Source: CAIQPS01 sp963783835 (lineage in GTDB: Bacteria; Actinomycetota; Thermoleophilia; RBG-16-64-13). Taken from it: a DNA stretch of 64,000 bases. Numbering within the stretch: the first letter of the stretch is position 1; every line of letters begins with the position of its first letter. Of the stretch, positions 1 through 8,789 are shown in pieces. The notes under the pieces were generated by a model. It was not told where the DNA came from and did no database searches. It saw only the letters and a program-made list of their open reading frames with translations. The stretch covers positions 186,001-250,000 of the forward strand of contig CAWAOX010000015.1 of the NCBI GenBank assembly GCA_963783835.1, in the 5' to 3' direction. The translations under genes were made by a program, and so were the position numbers.

Positions 1-21
1 GCTTCGTGACATACTGAGCTC

Positions 22-95
22 GCGCCGGCCCTGGCGGTCCGGCGCTAACGCGGATCACGCATCGTTTGTGGCGGCCGCTCCGAAGGGGCGGCCGC
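22..95. terminator. Two consecutive GC hairpins, probable terminator of an upstream gene
   Basis: Positions 22-28 pair with 39-45 (7 bp, loop of 10), and 71-81 pair with 85-95 (11 bp with one G-T pair, loop GAA). Neither is followed by a real T tract. They lie upstream of the first promoter in the window and probably end a transcript entering from the left. Function is inferred from structure and position only. Confidence 0.45.
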
Positions 96-117
96 TCGCT
101 TATATCGGTACTTTCAT

Positions 118-146
118 TTGACCAATCTCAGTCCGGTCTGTAGAGT
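118..146 (+). promoter_or_regulatory. Sigma-70-type promoter for the MFS transporter
   Basis: TTGACC (118-123) and TAGAGT (141-146) are separated by exactly 17 bases, a good housekeeping-sigma arrangement. Transcription would start near 153. That leaves a short leader containing a mini-ORF before the transporter, or a nearly leaderless GTG at 156 in the transporter frame. Confidence 0.6.
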
Positions 147-198
147 CGGCAACAGGTGACGGGTCATGCGGCCCGGCGTTCCCTCAGGAGGATCGGCT

Positions 199-225
199 AT
201 GGCTATGGCACGAACTGGGGCGTGA
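199..225 (+). CDS. Possible 8-residue leader peptide coupled to the MFS gene
   Basis: A perfect AGGAGG (186-191) stands 7 bases before an ATG that opens an 8-codon frame (MAMARTGA) ending in TGA at 223-225. That stop overlaps the likely transporter start ATG at 225 (TGATG). The transporter ATG has no strong ribosome-binding site of its own, so translation may arrive by coupling from the mini-ORF. This is seen in sequence only; chance cannot be excluded and the peptide resembles no known attenuator. Confidence 0.35.
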   Translation: MAMARTGA

Positions 226-1487
226 TGAGTGCTCGTCGATCATACGGCTGGGTCATCGTCGCCGCTTCGTTCGTCCTGCTGATCGGCTCGTTCGGTACCC
301 AGATGTGCTTCGGGCTCTTCCTCAAGCCGCTTGCCGAGGAGTTCGGATGGTCGCGTGCCGGCGTGTCGGGCGCGATGTCGCTGCTCATGGCCGTCTCGGG
401 GGTGATGGGAGTCGCCATGGGGAGAGTGACGGACAGATACGGCGCCAGGGCCGCGGTTGCGCCGGGAGTCGTGATCGGTTCGCTGTCGTACGTGCTCCTG
501 TCCGGGATGGATTCTCTGTGGGAGTTCTACCTCTTCTTCGGCGTTGGGGGTGGGATCCTGGCCGGATGTAGCTACACGCCGGCGGTCACCGCGGTCTCCA
601 ACTGGTTCGACGCCCGACGGAGGACGATGGCGATCGGCGTGGCACTCCTGGGGCCCGTCGTGGGCCAGATGATCCTGTCTCCGGTGATCTCCACGGTCAT
701 CGAGGGCGCCGGCTGGCGCACCGCCTGGGTGGTCCTGGGGATCGTGGCTTTCGTGTGCGGCCTTCCGGCACTGGTGGTGATGGGCAGGAAGCCGGTGACT
801 GCGACCGAAGCAGCCGGGGCGCACGGCGCCGGTGTTCGCCTTGCCCGGCCGCAGGCCGAGGGACTATCGGCCGGGGAGGCCGCCAGGACTCGTGCCTTCT
901 GGATCTTGATGGTAGCCGGCGTCGTGCTCGGTCTCGGCTTCTACGCCTTCGCCGCCCACGTTGTGCCCTATGCCACCGACGTGGGGATGTCCACCACGGC
1001 CGCCGCCCTCATCCTGACCGTGAGTAGTATCGGCGGCGCCGCGGGCACTCTACTTGCCTGGGCCATCACTGCGAAGCTTGGCTACCGATGGACCCTTCTC
1101 GTACTCACCGCCCTGAACGGGGTCGCCATGCTGCTCTTCATCGCGGCCGGAAGCGCATGGGCGTTCTACCTCCTGGCTTTGATCGTAGGCTTCGCCTTCA
1201 GCGCGGTAGTCCCGGTGAGGATGGGGGTGGTTCCCCCGCTCTTCGGGCTCCGGGCGATAGGTACGATCATCGGATTCGCGGCGCTCGCCTTTTCCTTGGG
1301 GGCGATCGTAGGGCCCTTCCTGGCCGGGTATGTCTTCGACTCGACGGGCAGTTATGACCTGGCTTTTCTCATCTGCGGCATCCTGTTGATGATTGGCGCC
1401 GCCACTCTCTATTATCTCCGGATCCCGAAGGCGAATACGGCACCCGAACCGGCTGCTATTTGGCGAGCGGGGGACGGGCTGGAATAA
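225..1487 (+). CDS. MFS transporter, OFA (oxalate/formate antiporter)-like
   Basis: A 420-residue polytopic inner-membrane protein with about 12 hydrophobic segments, beginning SARRSYGWVIVAASF. The loop between segments 2 and 3 carries the MFS signature GRVTDRYGAR, and a polar central loop follows segment 6 near residue 190. The charged Trp start, the glycine-rich helices and the length match monocarboxylate/oxalate-formate type MFS members. The substrate cannot be read from sequence. I chose ATG 225 because it precedes the conserved start of helix 1; GTG 222 and a leaderless GTG at 156 (443 residues) are in-frame alternatives. The next gene, leuS, is 81 bases downstream. Confidence 0.8.
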   Translation: MSARRSYGWVIVAASFVLLIGSFGTQMCFGLFLKPLAEEFGWSRAGVSGAMSLLMAVSGVMGVAMGRVTDRYGARAAVAPGVVIGSLSYVLLSGMDSLWEFYLFFGVGGGILAGCSYTPAVTAVSNWFDARRRTMAIGVALLGPVVGQMILSPVISTVIEGAGWRTAWVVLGIVAFVCGLPALVVMGRKPVTATEAAGAHGAGVRLARPQAEGLSAGEAARTRAFWILMVAGVVLGLGFYAFAAHVVPYATDVGMSTTAAALILTVSSIGGAAGTLLAWAITAKLGYRWTLLVLTALNGVAMLLFIAAGSAWAFYLLALIVGFAFSAVVPVRMGVVPPLFGLRAIGTIIGFAALAFSLGAIVGPFLAGYVFDSTGSYDLAFLICGILLMIGAATLYYLRIPKANTAPEPAAIWRAGDGLE

Positions 1488-1568
1488 TTGCCTGGCATAA
1501 TTCGGCAAAGGACGCATACGCGTCACCCGCACGGCGAGACAGGACTGAAGATGGCGGAAGGACGACGC

Positions 1569-4154
1569 ATGACGCGCAAGTACGATCCCGAGCGGATCGA
1601 GACCAAGTGGCAGAAAGTCTGGGACGAGCACAAGACGTTCGTCGCAGCCAACCCAGAGCCGGGATCGAGTCCCACAAGCAAAGGTAAGGATGCCACCTAC
1701 GTCCTCGAGATGTTTCCCTACCCTTCGGGCAGTGCGCACATGGGGCACGTCAAGAACTACACCATGGGCGACGTCATCGCCCGCTTCCGGCGACATCAGG
1801 GGCAGAGGGTGCTTCATCCCATGGGGTATGACGCCTTCGGGCTCAACTCCGAGAATATGGCCATAAAGACCGGCGAACCGCCGGCCGTTTTCACCGAGGA
1901 AGCGATCGCCACCATCAACCGGCAACTTCGGCGCCTGGGCGTCTCCATCGACTGGACTCGCGAGGTGGTGACCTCTCGTCCCGAATACTACAAGTGGACC
2001 CAGTGGCTGTTCCTCCAGTTCTACAAGAAGGGGCTGGCCTACAAGAAAGAGGCCCCCGTCAACTGGTGTCCCTCGTGTCAGACCGTCCTCGCCAACGAGC
2101 AGGTCGTGGAAGGCACATGCGAGCGCTGCGACACCACGGTGGAGGCCAAGAAGCTGACGCAGTGGTTCTTCCGCATCACCGATTACGCCGAGCGCCTTCT
2201 CAAGGATTTCGACAAGCTGGAGTCGTGGCCGGAACGCGTCATCACGATGCAGCGGAACTGGATAGGCAAGTCCATCGGCGCCGATGTGGTCTTCACCATC
2301 GCCCCGCCGGAGGGCGCCGCGCCCGCGGGCGCGGCGGCTGGCGCCGAGGAGCCTGGAGGGGCGACGACCGAGGTGACGGTGTTCACCACCCGGCCAGACA
2401 CGCTGTACGGCGCGACATTCTTCATCCTGGCTCCGGAGCACCCGCTGGTGGACGGACTCGTCGCCGGTCTGCCACAAGAGGCTGAGGTCAAGCAGTACGT
2501 CGCCCGGGCGATGGCGACGTCGCACATAGAGCGGGCAAGCATCGAGAAAGAGAAGACCGGCGTCTTCACCGGGCGCTATGCCATCAACCCGGTGACCGGC
2601 ACGAATATCCCCATCTATGTTGCCGACTACGTCATGATGGACTACGGCACCGGGGCCATCATGGCCGTGCCCGGACACGACGAGCGCGACTTCGCCTTCG
2701 CCAAGAAGTACGGGTTGGAGGTCCTCGAGGTCATCGAGAGCCCCGACGATCACAAGGATTGTGAAGGCAATCTCCTCCAGGCTTACAGCGGAGGCGGTCT
2801 GCTGGTCAACAGCGGGCGGTTCAACGGCCTGCCCAAGGCGGAGGCCATCGTCAAGGTGACAGAGTGGCTCAAGGAGCAGGGCAAGGCCGACTTCTCGGTC
2901 AACTACAGGCTGCGCGACTGGCTGCTCTCCCGCCAACGCTACTGGGGCGCCCCCATCCCCATCGTCTATTGCGAAGCCTGCGGCGAAGTGCCGGTCCCGG
3001 ACGACCAACTGCCGGTCCTCCTACCCGCCATCACCGACTACGCGCCCAAGGGCAGATCACCCCTCGCCGCCGCGGAGCACTGGGTCAACACCACCTGTCC
3101 GACGTGCGGAGGTCCCGCCCGGCGGGAGACCGACACCATGGACACGTTCGTCGACTCCTCGTGGTACTACCTACGCTACGCCTCGCCCTGGCGGGCCGAC
3201 GTAGCCTTCGATCGGACGGCGGTCGACTACTGGCTGCCCGTCGACCAGTACATCGGCGGGGTCGAGCACGCCATTCTCCACTTGATGTACTCGCGCTTCT
3301 TCACCAAGGTTCTCTTCGATCTGGGTCTCGTGGGTTTTGAGGAGCCGTTCAACAAGCTGTTCACCCAGGGGATGATCTACTACAAGGGTGCCAAGATGTC
3401 CAAAAGCAAGGGCAACGTGGTGAACCCGGACGATCACGTGGCGAAGTACGGCGCCGACGCCCTGCGCAGCTACATCCTGTTCATCGGCCCCGCCGAGAGC
3501 GACGCGGAGTGGATCGATCAGGGGATCGAGGGCATCTACCGCTTCCTGGGCCGTGTCTGGCGGCAGGTGACCGACAGCATCGACCAGGGACTGCTGAGCG
3601 CTGACGGCGGCGAGACGGGAGCCGTCTTCGACCCAGGGGTGCTGACGCCCGCCGAGCGCACCTTGCTGGTCAAGACCAACCAGGTAGTGCAGAAGACCAG
3701 CGTGGACATCGGCCAGCGCTTTCATTTCAACACCGCGCTGGCCGCCATCATGGAACTGAACAACGATATCGGGGCGGCCCGGGCGGCCGGTCTCGGGGCG
3801 GCCGCGTCGGGAGAGGCGGTGCTGGCCTACGCGCTGGAGATGATGGTCCGTCTGCTCGAGCCCTTCGCTCCGCATATGGGGGCGGAGCTGTGGGAGATGA
3901 TGGGCCGCGAAAGCATCTGGGACGCTCCCTGGCCGGAGGCCGATTCCCGTTTCCTGAGCGCCGAGACCGTGGAGCTGGCGGTACAGGTGAACGGCAAGGT
4001 TAGGGATCGGGTCGAAGTAGCGAAGGATGCGGCAGGGCCGGACATCCTGGCGGCGGCGAAAGCCCTGCCGGGAGTGGCCAAGTACCTGGAAGGCAAGGAA
4101 GTGGTCAAGGAGGTGGTCGTCCCCGGCCGCCTGGTGAACATCGTCGTGAGGTAG
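1569..4154 (+). CDS. leuS: Leucyl-tRNA synthetase
   Basis: Charges tRNA-Leu with leucine in the cytoplasm; bacterial class Ia enzyme of 861 residues, the usual length. The HIGH-type motif is YPSGSAHMGH (residues 51-60). The CP1 editing domain contains TTRPDTLYGATF, and the KMSKS loop is present as AKMSKSKGN. A cysteine knuckle (WCPSC, later CERC) sits in the zinc region. An Ala/Gly-rich insert of about 25 residues precedes the editing motif. Start ATG 1569 has GGAAGGA 9 bases upstream; ATG 1551 is a weaker alternative. The gene ends just before a strong hairpin shared with the convergent acsA gene. No T-box leader is visible upstream. Confidence 0.96.
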   Translation: MTRKYDPERIETKWQKVWDEHKTFVAANPEPGSSPTSKGKDATYVLEMFPYPSGSAHMGHVKNYTMGDVIARFRRHQGQRVLHPMGYDAFGLNSENMAIKTGEPPAVFTEEAIATINRQLRRLGVSIDWTREVVTSRPEYYKWTQWLFLQFYKKGLAYKKEAPVNWCPSCQTVLANEQVVEGTCERCDTTVEAKKLTQWFFRITDYAERLLKDFDKLESWPERVITMQRNWIGKSIGADVVFTIAPPEGAAPAGAAAGAEEPGGATTEVTVFTTRPDTLYGATFFILAPEHPLVDGLVAGLPQEAEVKQYVARAMATSHIERASIEKEKTGVFTGRYAINPVTGTNIPIYVADYVMMDYGTGAIMAVPGHDERDFAFAKKYGLEVLEVIESPDDHKDCEGNLLQAYSGGGLLVNSGRFNGLPKAEAIVKVTEWLKEQGKADFSVNYRLRDWLLSRQRYWGAPIPIVYCEACGEVPVPDDQLPVLLPAITDYAPKGRSPLAAAEHWVNTTCPTCGGPARRETDTMDTFVDSSWYYLRYASPWRADVAFDRTAVDYWLPVDQYIGGVEHAILHLMYSRFFTKVLFDLGLVGFEEPFNKLFTQGMIYYKGAKMSKSKGNVVNPDDHVAKYGADALRSYILFIGPAESDAEWIDQGIEGIYRFLGRVWRQVTDSIDQGLLSADGGETGAVFDPGVLTPAERTLLVKTNQVVQKTSVDIGQRFHFNTALAAIMELNNDIGAARAAGLGAAASGEAVLAYALEMMVRLLEPFAPHMGAELWEMMGRESIWDAPWPEADSRFLSAETVELAVQVNGKVRDRVEVAKDAAGPDILAAAKALPGVAKYLEGKEVVKEVVVPGRLVNIVVR

Positions 4155-4188
4155 CCGGCGTGCTGCGATCTGCCCGAAGCGGGTGAAA

Positions 4189-4216
4189 GAAGGGGCGGCC
4201 TTGCGGCCGCCCCTTC
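4189..4216. terminator. Bidirectional terminator between leuS and acsA
   Basis: A perfect 12-bp stem (4189-4200 with 4205-4216) with loop TTGC lies between the convergent stop codons of leuS and acsA. The A-rich run on the left and the CTTC on the right let it serve both strands. Confidence 0.75.
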
Positions 4217-4264
4217 GTGTCTCGCTTGTGCCGCCCTTTCCGCGGGCGGGCGGTGATGCTTGAC

Positions 4265-6226
4265 TTACTGGTTTGCGCGGTGCTCCACCAGGTTCTCGAC
4301 CACGCTCGGGTCGGCCAGGGTGGAGATGTCGCCCAGATCGCCGACATCGTTCGCAGCGATCTTCTTGAGGATACGGCGCATGATCTTGCCGCTGCGGGTC
4401 TTCGGTAGGCCGGGGGCCCACTGGATGACGTCCGGAGTGGCGATGGGGCCGATCTCCTTGCGCACATGCTTGACGAGGTCTTTCTTCAGATCGTCCGAAG
4501 GCTCGACGTCGGCGTTCAACGTTACGTAGGCGTAGATGCCCTGGCCCTTGATGGGGTGAGGCATGCCCACAACGGCCGCTTCGGCGACAGCCGGGTGGCT
4601 GACCAGGGCCGATTCGACCTCAGCGGTGCCCATGCGGTGACCGGAGACGTTGATAACGTCGTCCACGCGGCCGGTGATCCAGTGATAGCCGTCTTCGTCG
4701 CGCCGGCAACCGTCGCCGGTGAAGTAGAAGCCGGGGTACTGGACGAAGTAGGTCTCGTGGAACCGCTCGGGTTCGCCGTAGACCCCGCGCATCATGCCCG
4801 GCCACGGCCGCTTCATGCACAGGTTGCCGACACCGGGACCGGTGATCTCGACGCCGTCTTCGTCAACGAGGGCCGGTTCCACACCGAAGAACGGCAGGGT
4901 CGCCGAACCCGGTTTGATCTTCATGGCGCCGGGCAGCGGCGTGATGAGGATGCCGCCCGTCTCGGTCTGCCACCAAGTGTCCACGATCGGGCAGCGGTCG
5001 CCGCCGATGAGGTCGTGGTACCACAGCCAGACTTCCGGGTTGATGGGCTCGCCCACGGTGCCCAGCACGCGGAGGGAGGACAGGTCGTGCTTCTTGACCC
5101 AGTCGTCGCCTTCACGGGCGATGGAACGCAGCGCGGTGGGGGCGGTGTAGAAGATGTTGGCTTTGTACTTCTCGACGATCGTCCAGAAGCGGTCCGGGCT
5201 CGGATAGCTCGGGACGCCCTCGAAGAGGATGCTCGTGGCGGCGTTCGCCAGCGGGCCGTACACGATGTAGGTATGCCCGGTGACCCAGCCGATGTCGGCC
5301 GTGCACCAGTAGACCTGCTCGGGGTGATAGTCGAAGATGAGTTCGTGGGTCATGGCGCCGTAGAGAAGGTAACCGGCGGTGGTATGCATGACGCCCTTGG
5401 GTTTGCCCGTGGAGCCCGAGGTGTAGAGGATGAAGAGAGGATCTTCCGCGTCCATCTCTTCGCACGGGCAGTCGGTGGTGATATCGGCGGCAGCCAGTTC
5501 GTCCTCGTACCAGCAGTCGCGGCCTTCGGTCCAGGGGATCTCGGTGCCGGTGTGCTTGACGACGATGCAGGTGTCGACGTCGGGGCACTCCGCCATGGCC
5601 GCGTCGGCGGCGGTCTTCAGCGGGGTCGGACGGCCGCCACGAAGACCGGTGTCGGCGGTGATCATCAGGGTCGCGCCGGCGTTCAGCACCCGGTCACGCA
5701 GAGCCTCGGCCGAGAAGCCGCCGAAAACCACGCAGTGGGCCGCGCCGATGCGGGCGCAGGCCAACATGGCCACGGGAAGCTGCGGGATCATGGGCAGGTA
5801 GATGACTACCCGGTCGCCCCTCTTGACACCCTTCTTCTTGAGAACGTTCGCGAACTTGGTGACTTCTTCCCACAGCTGCCGATAGGTGATGGTGCGGGTT
5901 GAGTCCGGAGAGTCGCCCTCGAAGTAGTAGGCGACTTTGTCCCCGTTCTTGTCCAGATGACGGTCGAGACAGTTGTAGGACACGTTCAGCTTGCCGCCCT
6001 CGAACCAGCGGATCTTTGCCGCGCTGAAGTCGTGGTTCTGCACGTAGTCCCATTTCTTGAACCAGTGCAGCCGTTTTTCTGCCTCCTCCCCCCAGAAGGC
6101 ATCGGCGTCGTCAAGCGAGCGCCGGTACATGTCTTCGTACTGTTCCATGCTCGAGATCCAGGCAGTCTTCCTGAATTCGGCCGGTACGTCGAAGATCTTC
6201 TCGTCGAGAGATTCGTTCGCCACCAT
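4265..6226 (-). CDS. acsA: Acetyl-CoA synthetase (AMP-forming)
   Basis: Converts acetate, ATP and CoA to acetyl-CoA through acetyl-AMP; about 653 residues, full length for the family. Seen are the AMP-binding loop TSGSTGKPKGV, the adenylate motif YFTGDG with GRVDDVINVSGHR, and the C-terminal TRSGKIMRR, whose Lys is the acetylation site that silences the enzyme in characterised homologues. GGAGG (minus strand, 6234-6230) favours ATG 6226 or GTG 6223; ATG 6229 abuts the site and is too close. The gene stands alone on the minus strand, divergent from the beta-CASP nuclease. A histone-deacetylase-family protein at 45.5 kb and an ADP-forming synthetase at 39.4 kb may share in acetate metabolism (inference). 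Confidence 0.95.
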   Translation of the reverse strand: MVANESLDEKIFDVPAEFRKTAWISSMEQYEDMYRRSLDDADAFWGEEAEKRLHWFKKWDYVQNHDFSAAKIRWFEGGKLNVSYNCLDRHLDKNGDKVAYYFEGDSPDSTRTITYRQLWEEVTKFANVLKKKGVKRGDRVVIYLPMIPQLPVAMLACARIGAAHCVVFGGFSAEALRDRVLNAGATLMITADTGLRGGRPTPLKTAADAAMAECPDVDTCIVVKHTGTEIPWTEGRDCWYEDELAAADITTDCPCEEMDAEDPLFILYTSGSTGKPKGVMHTTAGYLLYGAMTHELIFDYHPEQVYWCTADIGWVTGHTYIVYGPLANAATSILFEGVPSYPSPDRFWTIVEKYKANIFYTAPTALRSIAREGDDWVKKHDLSSLRVLGTVGEPINPEVWLWYHDLIGGDRCPIVDTWWQTETGGILITPLPGAMKIKPGSATLPFFGVEPALVDEDGVEITGPGVGNLCMKRPWPGMMRGVYGEPERFHETYFVQYPGFYFTGDGCRRDEDGYHWITGRVDDVINVSGHRMGTAEVESALVSHPAVAEAAVVGMPHPIKGQGIYAYVTLNADVEPSDDLKKDLVKHVRKEIGPIATPDVIQWAPGLPKTRSGKIMRRILKKIAANDVGDLGDISTLADPSVVENLVEHRANQ

Positions 6227-6291
6227 CATCCTCCGCTTGTCTTGTTTATCCCACTTACGACCCGGCGTGCCCGGGGTTGGGCGCACCAGCG

Positions 6292-6297
6292 TAGAAT
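6292..6297 (+). promoter_or_regulatory. Possible -10 box for the nuclease/pyruvate dehydrogenase cluster
   Basis: TAGAAT lies 66 bases before ATG 6364 in the acsA-nuclease divergent gap. I see no convincing -35. The downstream gene has its own Shine-Dalgarno site, so this transcript would be leadered. Confidence 0.35.
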
Positions 6298-6363
6298 AGC
6301 ACAGACGTCTTTGAGACCCGCCCCAGCCGAGGGCTGTCTGGCGGGATGGTCTGAGGAGGGTGG

Positions 6364-7770
6364 ATGTTCCTACAGGTCTTCGGAGCTGCCCGTGAGGTAA
6401 CCGGGTCGAACTACGTGGTGGAGGTCGGGCAGACCCGCTTTCTGGTCGACTGCGGGATGCACCAGGGAGGTGAGAAGGAAGAGGCGCTCAACTTCGCCCC
6501 CTTCCCCTTCGATCCCAAGGAGATAGCGTTCGTTCTGCTCACGCACGCCCACATCGACCATTCAGGTAGGCTGCCGCGGCTCGTCCGGGCGGGTTACTCC
6601 GGCCCCATCTACGCCACCGGGCCCACCTGCGATCTGGCGGACATCATGCTCCTCGACTCCGCCTACATACAGGAGATGGACGCGGAGTGGCGCGTCCGTA
6701 AGGCTCAGCGGGCGGGCCGCCGCGGCCCCGAGCCTCTGTACGATCAGGAAGACGCGCGCAAGACCATCCGGCTGCTCAAGCCCCTTGAGTATTCAAAGCC
6801 GGTCCAGCTTGCTCCCGGCGTGACCGTTGTGTTCCACGATGCCGGTCACATCCTCGGCTCGGCGTTCCTCGAACTCCAGCTCCAAGAGCAGGGGGAACAG
6901 GTCAGGGTTCTCTTCAGTGGCGACGTAGGGCAGCCGGACCAGCCGATCATCCGGGATCCCGACTTCGTCAAGCAGACCGACTATCTCCTCCTCGAGTCCA
7001 CCTACGGCGACCGGCTGCACGTGCGCGACGGCAGACCCCAGGACCAACTGGCCGAGATCCTCAAGCAGGCCAAGCGGGAGGGAGGCAACGTCATCATCCC
7101 GGCCTTCGCTGTGGGGCGGACCCAGGAGCTCCTCTACTTCCTGCGCGAGATCATCGAGCAGCACCACCTCGACATGCCGATCTACGTGGACAGCCCGCTG
7201 GCGGGTAAGGCGACCGAGGTATACCGGAAGCATCGAGAAGCCTTCGACGAGGAAGCCCGGAAGCTGGTGGACGAGCCGGGCGGCATTTTCGACTACCCCC
7301 AACTGCACTACACGCAGAGCGCCGACGAGTCCCGGGCGCTCAACGGCAAGCGGGGCATCGTGATCATCTCGGCGAGCGGTATGGCGGACGCCGGCCGGGT
7401 GCGACATCACCTCAAGCACAACCTGTGGCGTCCGGAAGCCCACGTGGTCATCGTCGGTTTCCAGGCGCAGGGTACGCTCGGCCGTCGCCTGGTCGACGGT
7501 GACAAGCGGGTGCGCATCTTCGGCGAAGAGATAGCGGTGAAAGCCCACATCGACGAGATCAGCGGTCTCTCCGCGCACGCGGACCAGGGTCAGTTGCTCG
7601 ACTGGGTGTCGCACTTCGCGCCACCACGGTTGACCATCCTCATCCACGGGGAGCTGCAGTCGGCTCTGACCCTCGAGCGGCTCCTGGAGGAGAAGCTCCA
7701 CTTCAACGTGGTCGTGGCCGAGCCGAACGAGATCTTCGACCTCGATGGCGAGCGGGGCGTCGCGCCCTGA
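6364..7770 (+). CDS. Metallo-beta-lactamase/beta-CASP RNA-processing nuclease
   Basis: Predicted cytoplasmic RNA exo/endonuclease of the YSH1/CPSF-like beta-CASP family, 468 residues. The zinc motif HAHIDHSG (about residues 60-67), the H in GHILGS and the D in SGDVG are present. The beta-CASP part carries the SASGMADAGR and VGFQAQGTLGR blocks and the late His in SAHADQG. A GAGGAGGG site precedes ATG 6364. It is the first gene of the long plus-strand cluster, 22 bases before the alcohol dehydrogenase. The RNA substrate is not predictable. Confidence 0.88.
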   Translation: MFLQVFGAAREVTGSNYVVEVGQTRFLVDCGMHQGGEKEEALNFAPFPFDPKEIAFVLLTHAHIDHSGRLPRLVRAGYSGPIYATGPTCDLADIMLLDSAYIQEMDAEWRVRKAQRAGRRGPEPLYDQEDARKTIRLLKPLEYSKPVQLAPGVTVVFHDAGHILGSAFLELQLQEQGEQVRVLFSGDVGQPDQPIIRDPDFVKQTDYLLLESTYGDRLHVRDGRPQDQLAEILKQAKREGGNVIIPAFAVGRTQELLYFLREIIEQHHLDMPIYVDSPLAGKATEVYRKHREAFDEEARKLVDEPGGIFDYPQLHYTQSADESRALNGKRGIVIISASGMADAGRVRHHLKHNLWRPEAHVVIVGFQAQGTLGRRLVDGDKRVRIFGEEIAVKAHIDEISGLSAHADQGQLLDWVSHFAPPRLTILIHGELQSALTLERLLEEKLHFNVVVAEPNEIFDLDGERGVAP

Positions 7771-7792
7771 GCCTCGACTTTGGGAGGCGCTG

Positions 7793-8785
7793 ATGCGGGC
7801 CATGCTGCTGGAGGCGGCGGGAGGGCGGCTGCGGTCGGCCGAGGTCGCCACACCCGAACCCGGGCCCGGCCAGGTACGGGTGAGGGTCCAGGCCTGCGGG
7901 GTCTGCCGCACCGATCTTCACATCGTGGACGGGGAGTTGCCGCCACACAAGCGGCCGCTCATCGTCGGGCATCAGATAGTGGGCGTGGTCGACAAGGCCG
8001 GCTCGGACGTAACGGCGCCCGTGGTCGGCGATCTGGTGGGCATCCCCTGGCTGGGTTGGACCGACGGCACCTGCCGCTTCTGCCAGAGCGGCCGGGAGAA
8101 CCTGTGTGATCACGCCAGGTTCACAGGCTACGACATCGACGGCGGGTTCGCCGAGTTCGCGGTCGCCGACTATCGGTATGCCTTTCCCGTCCCCGCCGGG
8201 TATCCGATACCGCAGGCGGCTCCGCTGCTCTGCGCGGGCCTGATCGGCTACCGGTCGCTGTCGATGACCGGGGAGGCGGAGCGGCTGGGCCTGTACGGCT
8301 ACGGCGCCGCCGCGCATATCGTGACACAGGTGGCTCGCTACCAAGGCCGCCGGGTCTTCGCGTTCACCCGGCCGGGTGATACGGTCTCCCAGGAGTTCGC
8401 CCGGGAGATGGGCGCGGAGTGGGCAGGCGATACCGCCACCGCCCCGCCTGAGGAACTGGATGCCGCTATCATCTTTGCTCCCGCGGGAGAATTGGTGCCC
8501 GCGGCTCTCAAAGCGGTAGCAAAGGGCGGAGTGGTGGTCTGTGCCGGCATCCACATGAGCGACATCCCCTCGTTCCCGTACGATGAGTTGTGGGGCGAAC
8601 GGGTGATCCGCTCGGTGGCGAACCTCACAAGGCGCGACGGTGAGGACTTCCTGGCGCTGGCGCCGCTGGTGCCGGTCCACACCGAAGTGGAGTTGTTCCC
8701 GCTCGAGCAGGCCAACGAAGCGCTCGAGCGTTTGCGAGGCGGCACCATACGAGGGGCCGCCGTCCTAATGATCGAAAGGGGGTAA
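7793..8785 (+). CDS. Zinc-dependent alcohol dehydrogenase (MDR family)
   Basis: Medium-chain NAD(P)-dependent dehydrogenase of 330 residues. The catalytic-zinc region has CGVCRTDLH and GHQIVGVV; the structural-zinc cysteines are in TCRFCQSGRENLC. The nucleotide-binding fold starts at LGLYGYGAAAH. The shape matches AdhA-type enzymes acting on simple alcohols or aldehydes; the substrate is not certain. GGGAGG 5 bases before ATG 7793 decides the start. The stop is 4 bases before the pyruvate dehydrogenase E1 alpha start, suggesting cotranscription and an ethanol/acetaldehyde/acetyl-CoA link (inference). Confidence 0.88.
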   Translation: MRAMLLEAAGGRLRSAEVATPEPGPGQVRVRVQACGVCRTDLHIVDGELPPHKRPLIVGHQIVGVVDKAGSDVTAPVVGDLVGIPWLGWTDGTCRFCQSGRENLCDHARFTGYDIDGGFAEFAVADYRYAFPVPAGYPIPQAAPLLCAGLIGYRSLSMTGEAERLGLYGYGAAAHIVTQVARYQGRRVFAFTRPGDTVSQEFAREMGAEWAGDTATAPPEELDAAIIFAPAGELVPAALKAVAKGGVVVCAGIHMSDIPSFPYDELWGERVIRSVANLTRRDGEDFLALAPLVPVHTEVELFPLEQANEALERLRGGTIRGAAVLMIERG

Positions 8786-8789
8786 TCGC

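Noticed and set aside
1488..1568. T-box leader for leuS
   Set aside because: The gap is about 80 bases with no specifier loop, T-box sequence or terminator.
4466..5902. Long plus-strand frame opposite acsA
   Set aside because: It is the antisense shadow of a high-GC gene; the minus strand carries all the acetyl-CoA synthetase motifs.
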